Of a stretch of 38,569 nucleotides of DNA, positions 8,640 to 16,738 are shown piece by piece (position 1 is the stretch's first letter; each line of letters opens with the position of its first letter). The position numbers were made by a program, and so were the translations under genes. Source of the DNA: Bacillota bacterium. GTDB taxonomy: Bacteria > Bacillota > Clostridia > Lachnospirales > Bianqueaceae. The stretch spans positions 1 through 38,569 of the forward strand of contig JAGBND010000157.1 of assembly GCA_017634575.1 (NCBI GenBank), written 5' to 3'. The notes under the pieces are model-generated. The model searched no databases, was not told the DNA's origin, and worked only from the letters and a program-made list of their open reading frames with translations.

Positions 8640-8669
8640 ATTATAGCATGGAATCGGGTGCAAATGCAA
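8640..8669 (-). promoter_or_regulatory. Promoter of the DUF853 ATPase gene
   Basis: Minus strand TTGCAT, 18-bp spacer, TATAAT. The -35 box touches the -35 region of the divergent promoter, so the two would compete for polymerase. The ~100-nt leader contains a GAGAA...TTCTC stem. Confidence 0.5.
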
Positions 8670-8686
8670 CCAAAACGTGCTATACT
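8659..8686 (+). promoter_or_regulatory. Promoter giving a leaderless start for the next gene
   Basis: A clear TATACT at 8681-8686 with a weak TGCAAA 16 bp upstream. The ATG at 8693 falls 7 nt after the -10 box, exactly where transcription should begin, and no Shine-Dalgarno sequence precedes it. Confidence 0.4.
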
Positions 8687-8692
8687 AAACCT

Positions 8693-9469
8693 ATGAACTA
8701 TCAATCTGATCAAGAAAAATTAGCCATGGCGCTGCAGCGCGCCAGAACCCGTTTTCCGGAAGGAATCGGAACCCAGTCGGAAAAGCTGGTGCATGCATGT
8801 CTGAAGTATTATTTTGAACCGGATGAAAGCTGTCACGAGGTAAGGGTCAGAGGCCTTGGCGAAGATGGCGCATCCTGGATGCATGTGGCGGATATTTTCC
8901 AGAAAGAACGGGGACACATTTACGAAATCCAGACCAGGGGCTTTGACAGACTGGCTGGAAAGCTGGAAGACTTTCTGAAAAGCTATACCGTTACGGTGGT
9001 ATATCCCATCCCCCATGAAAAATACATTTCCTGGGTGGATCCGGAAACGGGAGAGGTTTCCGAACCTCACCGTTCCCCTAAAAAAGGCGGATGCCAGGAG
9101 ATTCTTGCCGAGATCTACGGCCTGCCCAAGGTGCAGATGCACCCGAACCTGGAATTTCTGGCTGTTCTTCTGGACTTAAAGGAATACCGCATTCTCGATG
9201 GCTGGAGCAGAGACAAAAAACGAGGCTCGCACCGCATGGAACGGGAGCCGGTATCCCTTGCCGATATGACCGTGATCAAAACAAAGGAAGACTATCGCTC
9301 CCTTATTCCGGAGGATTTGCCTGATCCTTTTTTCAGGCAGGAGCTCATGAAGGCATTAAAGCTGCAGGGCCGCAAGGGCTCGGGCGCCGTAACGGTTCTG
9401 GAGAGAGCCGGCGCCATCGAGCATATCGGAGCCGTCGGAAAAAAATTTATTTATACGAGAAAGGATTAA
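8693..9469 (+). CDS. Uncharacterised protein with a possible PD-(D/E)XK nuclease core
   Basis: Not recognised as a named family. The 258-residue soluble protein has an ordered set of acidic residues that resembles a PD-(D/E)XK nuclease: E30 in TQSEKLVH, D67 in HVADIF, and E78-I-Q80 in IYEIQTRG, each at the end of a likely strand. The C-terminal ~50 residues (GAVTVLERAGAIEHIG) look like a small winged-helix domain. A longer in-frame start at 8648 is rejected because it lies upstream of the likely -10 box. It overlaps no gene and ends directly against the next ATG, so the two are probably co-transcribed. The nuclease idea is inference only. Confidence 0.75.
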   Translation: MNYQSDQEKLAMALQRARTRFPEGIGTQSEKLVHACLKYYFEPDESCHEVRVRGLGEDGASWMHVADIFQKERGHIYEIQTRGFDRLAGKLEDFLKSYTVTVVYPIPHEKYISWVDPETGEVSEPHRSPKKGGCQEILAEIYGLPKVQMHPNLEFLAVLLDLKEYRILDGWSRDKKRGSHRMEREPVSLADMTVIKTKEDYRSLIPEDLPDPFFRQELMKALKLQGRKGSGAVTVLERAGAIEHIGAVGKKFIYTRKD

Positions 9470-10408
9470 ATGCCTATGTGGCTTGACCGTTTGGAAAGAA
9501 AGCTTGGAAAACTGGCTATTCCGAATCTGATGCGCTACATCATTTTCGGAAGCGCCATCGTATATCTGGCGGGCATGGTGGATTCAAGGATTGTCTATCT
9601 GCTGAATATGAATCCCGCCGCCGTTTTAAAAGGACAAGTCTGGCGGCTGGTGACCTTTGTTTTTGTTCCCAGCATGGGCAATATCTTCACCACGCTGCTC
9701 AGTCTGTTCTGCTACTACTGGATCGGGGGAGCCCTGGAACGCACATGGGGCACCTTCAAATTCAACTTTTTCTACTGGGTGGGCATCATTGCCATCGATC
9801 TTGTGCTGTTTATCTGTTATTTCCTGGGATATGACCTTTCGATGATGTATCATCAGGCCGGATATCTGTCCCAGTCCATGTTCCTGGCCCTCGCTACCAT
9901 GTATTCCGATATGCAGGTGCTGCTGATGTTTATCATTCCGCTGAAAGCCAAGTGGATGGGATGGATCAGCTTTGCCTTCATGGCTTACGAATTTATAGTG
10001 GGCGCGCTGCCCATCAAGCTTCTGATTCTTGCTTCCATGGCCGGCTATCTGATCTTCTTCGGCCCGCAGCTGTTTCGGAGCATCAAGGCGTCGATCAGAC
10101 GGTCCAAATTTCAGAAATCCACCCAGCATCCCTTTGGCGGCTTTAGCCGGGGCGGGGATTTCGGCCAGGCCGACAGGTCAGCCTTTAATGCTTCCCGAAA
10201 TCAGGCATCCGGGGGAAGAGGCCCTGCGCAAAACGCATCCAAATCAACCGGCGGCAAGATTATTACCGGCGTTGCCTTCCACCGCTGCACCATCTGCGGC
10301 ATCACCGAGCTGGACGATCCGAATATGACTTTCCGCTATTGCTCCAGCTGCAATGGAAATTACGAATACTGCGAGAATCATATCCACAACCATCAGCACA
10401 TTACGTAA
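9470..10408 (+). CDS. Rhomboid-like membrane protein without catalytic residues, C-terminal zinc-binding tail
   Basis: About six membrane segments between residues 20 and 200, arranged like a rhomboid or derlin protein. The position of the rhomboid GxSG serine motif reads GYLSQS, and the last helix (LASMAGYLIFFG) lacks the catalytic histidine, so protease activity is unlikely. A glycine/serine linker (220-262) leads to a cysteine/histidine tail: CTIC (273-276), CSSC (291-294) and CENHIHNHQH (301-310), a probable zinc site. The ATG immediately follows the upstream stop, with AAAGGA 5 nt before it. Function is unknown; tethering or quality control of membrane proteins is one guess. Confidence 0.8.
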   Translation: MPMWLDRLERKLGKLAIPNLMRYIIFGSAIVYLAGMVDSRIVYLLNMNPAAVLKGQVWRLVTFVFVPSMGNIFTTLLSLFCYYWIGGALERTWGTFKFNFFYWVGIIAIDLVLFICYFLGYDLSMMYHQAGYLSQSMFLALATMYSDMQVLLMFIIPLKAKWMGWISFAFMAYEFIVGALPIKLLILASMAGYLIFFGPQLFRSIKASIRRSKFQKSTQHPFGGFSRGGDFGQADRSAFNASRNQASGGRGPAQNASKSTGGKIITGVAFHRCTICGITELDDPNMTFRYCSSCNGNYEYCENHIHNHQHIT

Positions 10409-10423
10409 AGGGAGGTCTGATCC

Positions 10424-12568
10424 ATGTGGAGCCCTAAACAGCATCGGGGGGACGAACGTTTTCTTGGCAGAGTCCGGGTGATTGCCTGGTACGCGCTCGT
10501 TATTGCAATTGCGCTGCTTCTGATGACGTTTTTGATTTATCGTTTTGAAGATGTCAGAAATCTTTTCAGATCGGTCCTGCGTCCGATCAGGCCGGTCATT
10601 TACGGACTGGCTATCGCTTATCTTCTGGATCCGGTCTGCGAATTCTTCCTGCTTCATTTCAATCATCTTTTCCGAAAAGTCAAGCATGGAAGAACTTTAT
10701 CCCGTGTTTTCTCCATTACCCTTTCCATTCTGATCGGCTTAGGGGCAGTTATCCTGCTGTTTTCGCTGATCATCCCGGGCCTGATCGAGAGCATCACCAA
10801 GCTTGCCGCATCCTTGCCCGGCTATGTCCAGGAGGTTCAGATGTGGATTGCCGGCATGCAGCATGGATCCGTGGAGCTGAAAAACACCATCAATGAAATC
10901 ATCGGCAGGCTCTCTTCCGCTTTTGAGACCTGGATGCAGAACGACTTTACCAAGGATATCACCAATATCATGAGCCGCGTTACCAGCGGCGTGGTGGACG
11001 TGGTCCGGTTTATTATCGACTTTATCGTGGGTGTTGTCATTTCGGTCTATGTCCTGAGGGATAAGCAGCTGGTGAAAAGGCAGGCCGAGAAGGTGGGAAA
11101 AGCGCTGTTCTCCGACAAAACCTATGAGCATGTGAGAGATACCCTGAAGCAGGGAGACCGGATTTTCGGCGGCTTTATCCATGGCAAGATTTTGGATTCC
11201 CTGGTCATCGGCATGATCTGCTTTGTGGGCATGTCCCTGATGAATATGCCTTATACCCTGTTGGTTTCCGTCATTATCGGCATCACCAATATTATTCCTT
11301 TCTTCGGTCCGTTTCTGGGAGCGGTTCCCTCCGCATTTCTGATTTTGCTGGTGGATCCGCTGAAGTGTCTGTATTTCCTGATTTTTATTCTGGTTCTGCA
11401 GCAGGTGGACGGCAATATTATCGGTCCGAGGATCGTGGGAAGCAATATTGGCATCAACGAATTCTGGGTCGTTTTTTCGCTGCTGCTGTTTGGCGGCATT
11501 CTCGGTTTTCTGGGCATGGTCATCGGAGCCCCGGTTTGCGCATTGATTTATTATCTGGTGGTTCAGTTTTTGAACCGCCGGCTTAAACAAAAAGAAAATG
11601 AAGCAAAGAGAGGAGACAAAACAATGAAATTTGGAGACAAAGAAGTGGTTCGGCTGCAGGCGGGACCCTACACAGCCTGGGCAGTTCCTGCCCTGGGCGG
11701 ACAAATGATGGGGCTTTCCAAAAACGGCGTGCAGATTCTCCACGAGCCTTCTTCAGAGGCGGATACCGCCAAAGGCAGCACCTCTTACGGCCTGCCGGTC
11801 CTGTTCCCTCCGAACCGTATTGACGGCGGACGTTTCACGCTGAGAGGCAAGACCTATCAGTTCCCGCTTAATGAAGCAAAACGCGGAAACTCCCTTCACG
11901 GCTTTTTGCATACCCGTCCGTGGAAGGTAGAGGAGCAGAGCGAAACAAGACTGGTCATGAGCTTTACCGGCGATGAAAATCAGGATTTCTTTTCCATTTT
12001 CCCGCTGCACTTTAAAGTGCTTCAGACCTATGAGCTCAGCGAAAACGGCCTTTCCCAGACCATTACCGTGATCAACACCGGTGACGATCCCCTGCCTTTA
12101 GGCCTTGGCTTCCACTCCGCCTTCACGGTGGAAGAGGACAGCCGGGTAGAGCTGTCCGTGGGCGAACGAATTGAAGTTGACGATCGGATGCTGCCAAACG
12201 GCGTGGTCCGGGAGCTGAATGATGCAGAAAAACCTTTCCGGGATGGAGGCATCGACCCCATGGCCTGGAATATGGATGATCATTATACCGTCCGGTATCT
12301 GGAAAAAGACGGCAAATCTTTCCATGGCGCGTTAATTCATCGTGCCCATGGCACCGTCTGCTATGAGGTGGATCCTTTCTACCGGCACTGGATGGTCTGG
12401 AACTGCGGCCAGAAGGGAGGCTTTATCTGTCTGGAGCCTCAGAACTGGCGGATCAACGCGCCCAATCTAGTGGAAACGCTGGGCAAGGATGCAGGCTTTG
12501 ACGTCCTGGAGAGCGGACAGCAGATCGAGGTAAAAGCATATCTTTCCTATCGGGGTGATCAGGAATAA
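10424..12568 (+). CDS. AI-2E family transporter fused in frame to an aldose 1-epimerase
   Basis: One uninterrupted 714-codon frame encodes two normally separate proteins. Residues 1-~390 are an AI-2E family (PerM-like) multi-pass membrane protein: hydrophobic N-terminus, a long middle region (130-200), and the signature NIIPFFGPFLGAVPSA then NIIGPRIVGSNIGINEFW and GILGFLGMVIGAP. After the basic linker NRRLKQKENEAKRGDKT, residues 401-714 are a galactose-mutarotase-like beta domain (NSLHGFLH, LGLGFHSAF, ICLEPQNW). A strong internal ribosome site precedes M401. GGGAGG precedes the first ATG. The stop overlaps the walR start (TAATG), tying it to the Wal operon. Confidence 0.85.
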   Translation: MWSPKQHRGDERFLGRVRVIAWYALVIAIALLLMTFLIYRFEDVRNLFRSVLRPIRPVIYGLAIAYLLDPVCEFFLLHFNHLFRKVKHGRTLSRVFSITLSILIGLGAVILLFSLIIPGLIESITKLAASLPGYVQEVQMWIAGMQHGSVELKNTINEIIGRLSSAFETWMQNDFTKDITNIMSRVTSGVVDVVRFIIDFIVGVVISVYVLRDKQLVKRQAEKVGKALFSDKTYEHVRDTLKQGDRIFGGFIHGKILDSLVIGMICFVGMSLMNMPYTLLVSVIIGITNIIPFFGPFLGAVPSAFLILLVDPLKCLYFLIFILVLQQVDGNIIGPRIVGSNIGINEFWVVFSLLLFGGILGFLGMVIGAPVCALIYYLVVQFLNRRLKQKENEAKRGDKTMKFGDKEVVRLQAGPYTAWAVPALGGQMMGLSKNGVQILHEPSSEADTAKGSTSYGLPVLFPPNRIDGGRFTLRGKTYQFPLNEAKRGNSLHGFLHTRPWKVEEQSETRLVMSFTGDENQDFFSIFPLHFKVLQTYELSENGLSQTITVINTGDDPLPLGLGFHSAFTVEEDSRVELSVGERIEVDDRMLPNGVVRELNDAEKPFRDGGIDPMAWNMDDHYTVRYLEKDGKSFHGALIHRAHGTVCYEVDPFYRHWMVWNCGQKGGFICLEPQNWRINAPNLVETLGKDAGFDVLESGQQIEVKAYLSYRGDQE
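11609..11626 (+). promoter_or_regulatory. Internal ribosome site and start for a free-standing epimerase
   Basis: AGAGGAG at 11609-11615, 8-nt spacing, then ATG 11624, in frame with the upstream transporter. Initiation here would yield a 314-residue epimerase, the usual size for the family. It suggests two genes joined by loss of the transporter stop codon, with the old start still usable. Confidence 0.65.
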
Positions 12569-13266
12569 TGTATGAAAAAATACTTCTCGTAGATGATGAA
12601 AAAAGCATTCTTGAGATCGTGAAGTATAATCTGGAAAAAGAAGGCTACCGGGTTTTTACTGCGGAGGATGGCTATGGCGCCATGGAACAGTTCCGCAAGG
12701 AAGCGCCGGACCTTCTGATTCTGGATGTGATGATGCCCGGGATGGACGGCTACGAAGTCTGCCGCAGAATCCGGGAAACCAGCAATGTGCCCATCATTAT
12801 GGTGACGGCCCGGACCGAGGAGATCGATACCGTGCTGGGACTGGAGATGGGCGCGGATGAATACGTGACCAAGCCCTTCAGCATGAGGGAGCTGATGGCC
12901 AGGGTGCGCACGGCCCTTCGGCGCTACAGCGCCCTGACCCGTAAAAGTCAGGATGCGGAAGATCAGTTTACCGCAGGCGACTTTGTGCTGGATGCCGTTA
13001 AGTTTTCCTGCACGAAAAACGGCGTGCGCATCGATTTAACCCAGCGGGAAACCCAGATTATCAAGCTTTTGATGAGCCGCCGGGGACAGGTGTTCCCAAG
13101 GCCGGAAATCCTGGAAAAGGTCTGGGGATATGAATCGCTGGGAGACGAGAGGACCGTGGATGTCACCATCCGGCGGCTTCGGGAAAAAATAGAAGATGAT
13201 CCTTCCCAGCCCAAGCTGATCCTTACCAAACGCGGCGTCGGGTATTATTTTACCGAAGACAGGTAA
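12568..13266 (+). CDS. walR: OmpR/PhoB-type response regulator, WalR (YycF) class
   Basis: DNA-binding regulator of the essential cell-wall homeostasis two-component system in Firmicutes. The receiver domain (1-120) has D9/D10, the phosphoacceptor D53 in ILDVMMPG, T80 and K102. The C-terminal winged helix has LTQRETQIIKLLM, VWGYESLGDERTVDVTIRRLREKIE and TKRGVGYYF. The 232 residues match WalR/PhoB length. The assignment to Wal rather than PhoP rests on the downstream yycH and yycI genes. Its ATG overlaps the preceding stop by one base. Confidence 0.9.
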   Translation: MYEKILLVDDEKSILEIVKYNLEKEGYRVFTAEDGYGAMEQFRKEAPDLLILDVMMPGMDGYEVCRRIRETSNVPIIMVTARTEEIDTVLGLEMGADEYVTKPFSMRELMARVRTALRRYSALTRKSQDAEDQFTAGDFVLDAVKFSCTKNGVRIDLTQRETQIIKLLMSRRGQVFPRPEILEKVWGYESLGDERTVDVTIRRLREKIEDDPSQPKLILTKRGVGYYFTEDR

Positions 13267-13335
13267 CGAAGCGGGATCGGCAGATTGAAACCTAAGCTGC
13301 CCCAAAGGCGGCGATGAATTTCCGGGAGGCATTAG

Positions 13336-14880
13336 GTGAACAGTATCAAATGGAAAATGGCGATGCTGTACGCGCTTTTGGTCGTCGCTGTAATGATTTT
13401 CAGCGGCGTGCTTATTATGCTCACTTTCCGGAATGCGGAGTACCGAAAGGTATTCCAGGAATGTGAATACACAGCAGAGCGCATCGTTGATGCGCTCTTT
13501 GTGCAGGATCTGGAAACGGAAGAGGAGGTGGCAGAGGCCTTTGGCGACACCGTAACGTCCCTGCTGATCGAAACGGTGAACTCTGAAGCGGCCGAGGGCA
13601 CGGAAAAAACGGTCTATCTGCTCTCGGGGATGGGCCAGCTTTTATACAGCCGCAGGGAGAACGTATTGCCTCAGGAGCTGTCATCCCGGGCGGTAATCGA
13701 TGCCAGATCGGGCCATATACAGGATGAGCTGTATATTCATGCTTCCTTTGACGGGACCGGCCAGATCGCTGACTATGCCTACCTCTTTCAGATTCCCTCC
13801 GGGGGAGAATCCTACGTCATTCTGATCCGGCAGTCCATGGAGATGGTCAGAAGGTCTCTGACCCGAATTACCTATATTATTCTGCTGATTACGCTGGTGG
13901 GTATTCTGGTAGCCGGCGTCATGGGGTATTTCCTGGCAACCACCATTTCCAGGCCTATTTTAAGGCTGACCCGCAAATCCCAGGAGCTGGCGTCCGGGCA
14001 TCTGGAGAAGGCCGCCAGCGAGGAAACGGACCCGGCTGAGCTTTACGAGAGCGATGAGCTGGGGCAGCTGGAGGTTCATTTCGACGAGATGGCCCATGAG
14101 CTTTCCAGTTCCATCCTGGAGCTGCAGGAAATGGAGAAAATGCAGAAGGAATTTGTGGCCAATGTGTCTCATGAGCTCAGAACCCCTATCACCACCATCA
14201 AAAGTTATGTGGAAACGATCCTGGATTCCGACATGGAGGATCCGGAAATGACCCGGCACTTCCTTTCCGTTGTGGATCAGGAGTCTGACCGGATGACAGC
14301 GCTGGTGGCGGATCTTCTGGAGCTGAGCAAGCTGGACTCCCATCAGGCCAGACTGATCCTGAAACCGGTGGATCTGTCAGAGCTTTTATACCGGGATTTG
14401 TCGGATATGAGCTTTTCCGCCGGCCGTAAGAAGCAAACCATTGCCTGGGCGGAGGACATGAAGGTGCTGGAGACCGATGTGGGAGAAAGGCTTCCGAGGC
14501 CATCGGATTCTTTTGTGATCATGGGCGAGCCGAGGCGCCTGGATCAGGTGTTCCGCAATCTGCTGACCAATGCTATCAAATATTCACCGGAGAATTCCTT
14601 GATTACCGCCGGCGTCTACCGGGTGGAAGACAAGGGCGAGATCCGCGTGATGATCAAGGATCAGGGCATCGGTATTTCCAAGGAGGACCAGGAAAACATC
14701 TTCCTGCGTTTTTACCGCGTGGATAAAGCCCGCTCCCGGTCCATGGGAGGCACCGGCCTGGGGCTTGCCATTGCCAAAGAAATTACCGAGCTTCACAACG
14801 GGAAAATCTGGGTCGAATCGGAGCCGGGCGAGGGAAGCGTCTTTTGGACGGCTTTCCCGGAGGTGAAAGATGAAGCGTAA
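13336..14880 (+). CDS. walK: Sensor histidine kinase, WalK (YycG) class without PAS domain
   Basis: Membrane sensor partner of WalR. Order: TM1 (~9-30), extracellular domain (~31-175), TM2 (~178-200), HAMP (~200-255), DHp with phospho-acceptor H279 in ANVSHELRTP, then the ATPase domain with N412 (NLLTNAIKYSP), DQGIG (442-446) and GTGLGL (472-477). At 514 residues it is about 100 shorter than the Bacillus protein, because HAMP runs directly into DHp with no room for the cytoplasmic PAS domain. The GTG start is set by GGGAGG 8 nt upstream. The gap to walR is 69 bp. Confidence 0.9.
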   Translation: MNSIKWKMAMLYALLVVAVMIFSGVLIMLTFRNAEYRKVFQECEYTAERIVDALFVQDLETEEEVAEAFGDTVTSLLIETVNSEAAEGTEKTVYLLSGMGQLLYSRRENVLPQELSSRAVIDARSGHIQDELYIHASFDGTGQIADYAYLFQIPSGGESYVILIRQSMEMVRRSLTRITYIILLITLVGILVAGVMGYFLATTISRPILRLTRKSQELASGHLEKAASEETDPAELYESDELGQLEVHFDEMAHELSSSILELQEMEKMQKEFVANVSHELRTPITTIKSYVETILDSDMEDPEMTRHFLSVVDQESDRMTALVADLLELSKLDSHQARLILKPVDLSELLYRDLSDMSFSAGRKKQTIAWAEDMKVLETDVGERLPRPSDSFVIMGEPRRLDQVFRNLLTNAIKYSPENSLITAGVYRVEDKGEIRVMIKDQGIGISKEDQENIFLRFYRVDKARSRSMGGTGLGLAIAKEITELHNGKIWVESEPGEGSVFWTAFPEVKDEA

Positions 14881-15310
14881 ACATAGGATCCCGGTCAGGC
14901 TGATGGCGGCTTTCCTGGCGCTTGCCATGCTGTTGATCAGCCCTTCCCATGCATTGTCCGATGACGAGGCTGAAATAATCCATACCCTGAGCGATCAGGT
15001 TCAGTTTTCCGGCGCGCTGGAGGCGGGAACCCAGATCCGCGTGACGGTCTATACCTACCTGGATGGACGGGAGAGGGTTCTTTTGTACCAGACCAGGATG
15101 GTGGTGGGGGACAGCGGCCTTTATGCGCTTTCGGTTCCGCTGCCTTTGATTGGAAATCAATTTGTCACCCTGGAACTGGGGGAGGAGATACGGGAATACG
15201 CCTATCTTCGCTACCCGCAGCGCCTTGTCAGTCAGATTCTGGAGTATAACCTGAATATCTATGAATTTCTGACGGACCGGAAGCTGCTTGAACCGGAGGC
15301 AGACGAATGA
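14870..15310 (+). CDS. Small secreted protein of the Wal operon
   Basis: No family recognised. 146 residues start with a typical signal peptide (MKRKHRIPVRLMAAF, hydrophobic core, then SPSHALSDD as the likely cleavage region). The mature part alternates hydrophobic residues (QIRVTVYTYLD, SLYALSVPLPL) like a small beta-sandwich and ends in a helical segment. It overlaps walK by 11 bp and yycH by 4 bp (ATGA), so it is translationally coupled to both and probably works outside the membrane with the WalK sensor domain. That role is inferred from position only. Confidence 0.8.
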   Translation: MKRKHRIPVRLMAAFLALAMLLISPSHALSDDEAEIIHTLSDQVQFSGALEAGTQIRVTVYTYLDGRERVLLYQTRMVVGDSGLYALSVPLPLIGNQFVTLELGEEIREYAYLRYPQRLVSQILEYNLNIYEFLTDRKLLEPEADE

Positions 15311-16704
15311 GGGTCAGTGAAAAACGTCGGTGGAAACGGTTTTGGATTATCTGCGCGGCGCTGATCCTGCTGGCGCTTTTCCAAAGCTATCTGCTTTTCT
15401 GGGGGCGGGGCAGTCTTCTTTCGCCCATTACCCAGACGGCGCAGGAAGAAGATACCAGGAGCCCTTTGCAAAACGGAGACATTTATATATCCCTGGGGGA
15501 CTGTGACCAGGAAAACTATGAATGTTCTTTCGTGAAGGTTCCCGGGGGAAGCAGTGACTATCTGAATCTGTCGGCGCTTGTCATCTCGCTGCTCAAGGAT
15601 AATCTGACGCAGATTCCCGTTGTTGATGCCACAGAGGAATGGGAAAACGTGCCGCCGGTAGAAGAGACTGTCCTTGTATTGGACCTTGGCTTTATGATGG
15701 ATGAAGAGGGAATCCGGGATGAGCTTTTGCTTGGCGGCGGGCGTTTCCCGGAAGGCCGGTTTGATCAGATCTGGATTGTTCCGGCTAAGACGCTGGTGGA
15801 GGATATCCGGTTTTATTTCTATAACAGTCAGGAAAAGAAAATGATGACCGCCAGCGGCGGGGTTTATACCCAATCATCCAACCGCCTGCTGCTGGAAGAG
15901 ATGATCCACATTTGTGAAAATGTGGAGGCAGGCCATCTTTGGGCCGGCCGGGCTTTTGATGAAGCCTTTGAAGAAGATGATTTTATTCCGATCCCGGAAA
16001 ACAGAGAGATGGGAAACGGTTTTTTGAAGTCTGTCTTTTTAGGCGATGACGAGACCGATCCGAATGAGATGCGGCGCTATGGCATGAGCTTTTTTGCCTA
16101 TCCCGATACCGTAAACGAGCGGATTGTGCCGGATGAATCCCTGCAGGAAAAAACAGGCCTCATTCTGGCCAATGAAAAGCTGACCCTTCGAATCTATCCG
16201 GATGGAAGGGTTGTCTATCTGGAAACTTTGACGGATCTTGAAAAAGAAGAAATCTCCCTCTCCGATGCCTACGATCTTGCGGAGGCTTTTCTGGAGCAGG
16301 ACCTGGAGAGATTTCCCTGCGATCCCATGAAGGTTGTTTTTGCCGGATACGAGAGCGAAGGACCTGTTAAGGTTTTCTACTACGATTATCAGCTGGAGGA
16401 AACGGAGCTGGTGCTGGATGAAGCGCTTACCAGGGAGTGGGGACAGGAATGGGGTCAGCCCCATTCGATCCGGATTGAGATCTATGGGTCCGGCGTCCGT
16501 CAGTATGAACGGTATGTGATGGAGGCTTCTCTGATCAGAAGGCGCAGCACATCCTATCAGTGGATTGAGGTAATGGACCGTATGGTGCAGATGGGACAGA
16601 TGCCGCTAAGCAGGCCGGAGCTGGTTTACGTGCAGAAGGGCCAGACGCTGATGCCCATGTGGCGGACGCAGACTAAAAACGGATATGTATATTTCTTTGC
16701 ATAG
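15307..16704 (+). CDS. yycH: WalK accessory protein, YycH-like
   Basis: Single-pass membrane protein: basic start (MRVSEKRRWKRFW), one helix (~14-32), then a ~430-residue extracellular domain. The 465-residue length, position after walK and pairing with a yycI-like gene match WalH (YycH), which modulates WalK in Bacillus and Staphylococcus. Sequence similarity visible by eye is modest, as is usual between classes, so the name relies on gene order and topology. A 4-bp overlap couples it to the gene before. Confidence 0.75.
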   Translation: MRVSEKRRWKRFWIICAALILLALFQSYLLFWGRGSLLSPITQTAQEEDTRSPLQNGDIYISLGDCDQENYECSFVKVPGGSSDYLNLSALVISLLKDNLTQIPVVDATEEWENVPPVEETVLVLDLGFMMDEEGIRDELLLGGGRFPEGRFDQIWIVPAKTLVEDIRFYFYNSQEKKMMTASGGVYTQSSNRLLLEEMIHICENVEAGHLWAGRAFDEAFEEDDFIPIPENREMGNGFLKSVFLGDDETDPNEMRRYGMSFFAYPDTVNERIVPDESLQEKTGLILANEKLTLRIYPDGRVVYLETLTDLEKEEISLSDAYDLAEAFLEQDLERFPCDPMKVVFAGYESEGPVKVFYYDYQLEETELVLDEALTREWGQEWGQPHSIRIEIYGSGVRQYERYVMEASLIRRRSTSYQWIEVMDRMVQMGQMPLSRPELVYVQKGQTLMPMWRTQTKNGYVYFFA

Positions 16705-16738
16705 GGCCTGTTAAGGACAAAAGGGAAAGGGGGACAGG

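Noticed and set aside
10424..12568. Pseudogene or frameshifted gene pair
   Set aside because: Both domains are full length with intact motifs in one continuous frame, so neither half looks decayed.
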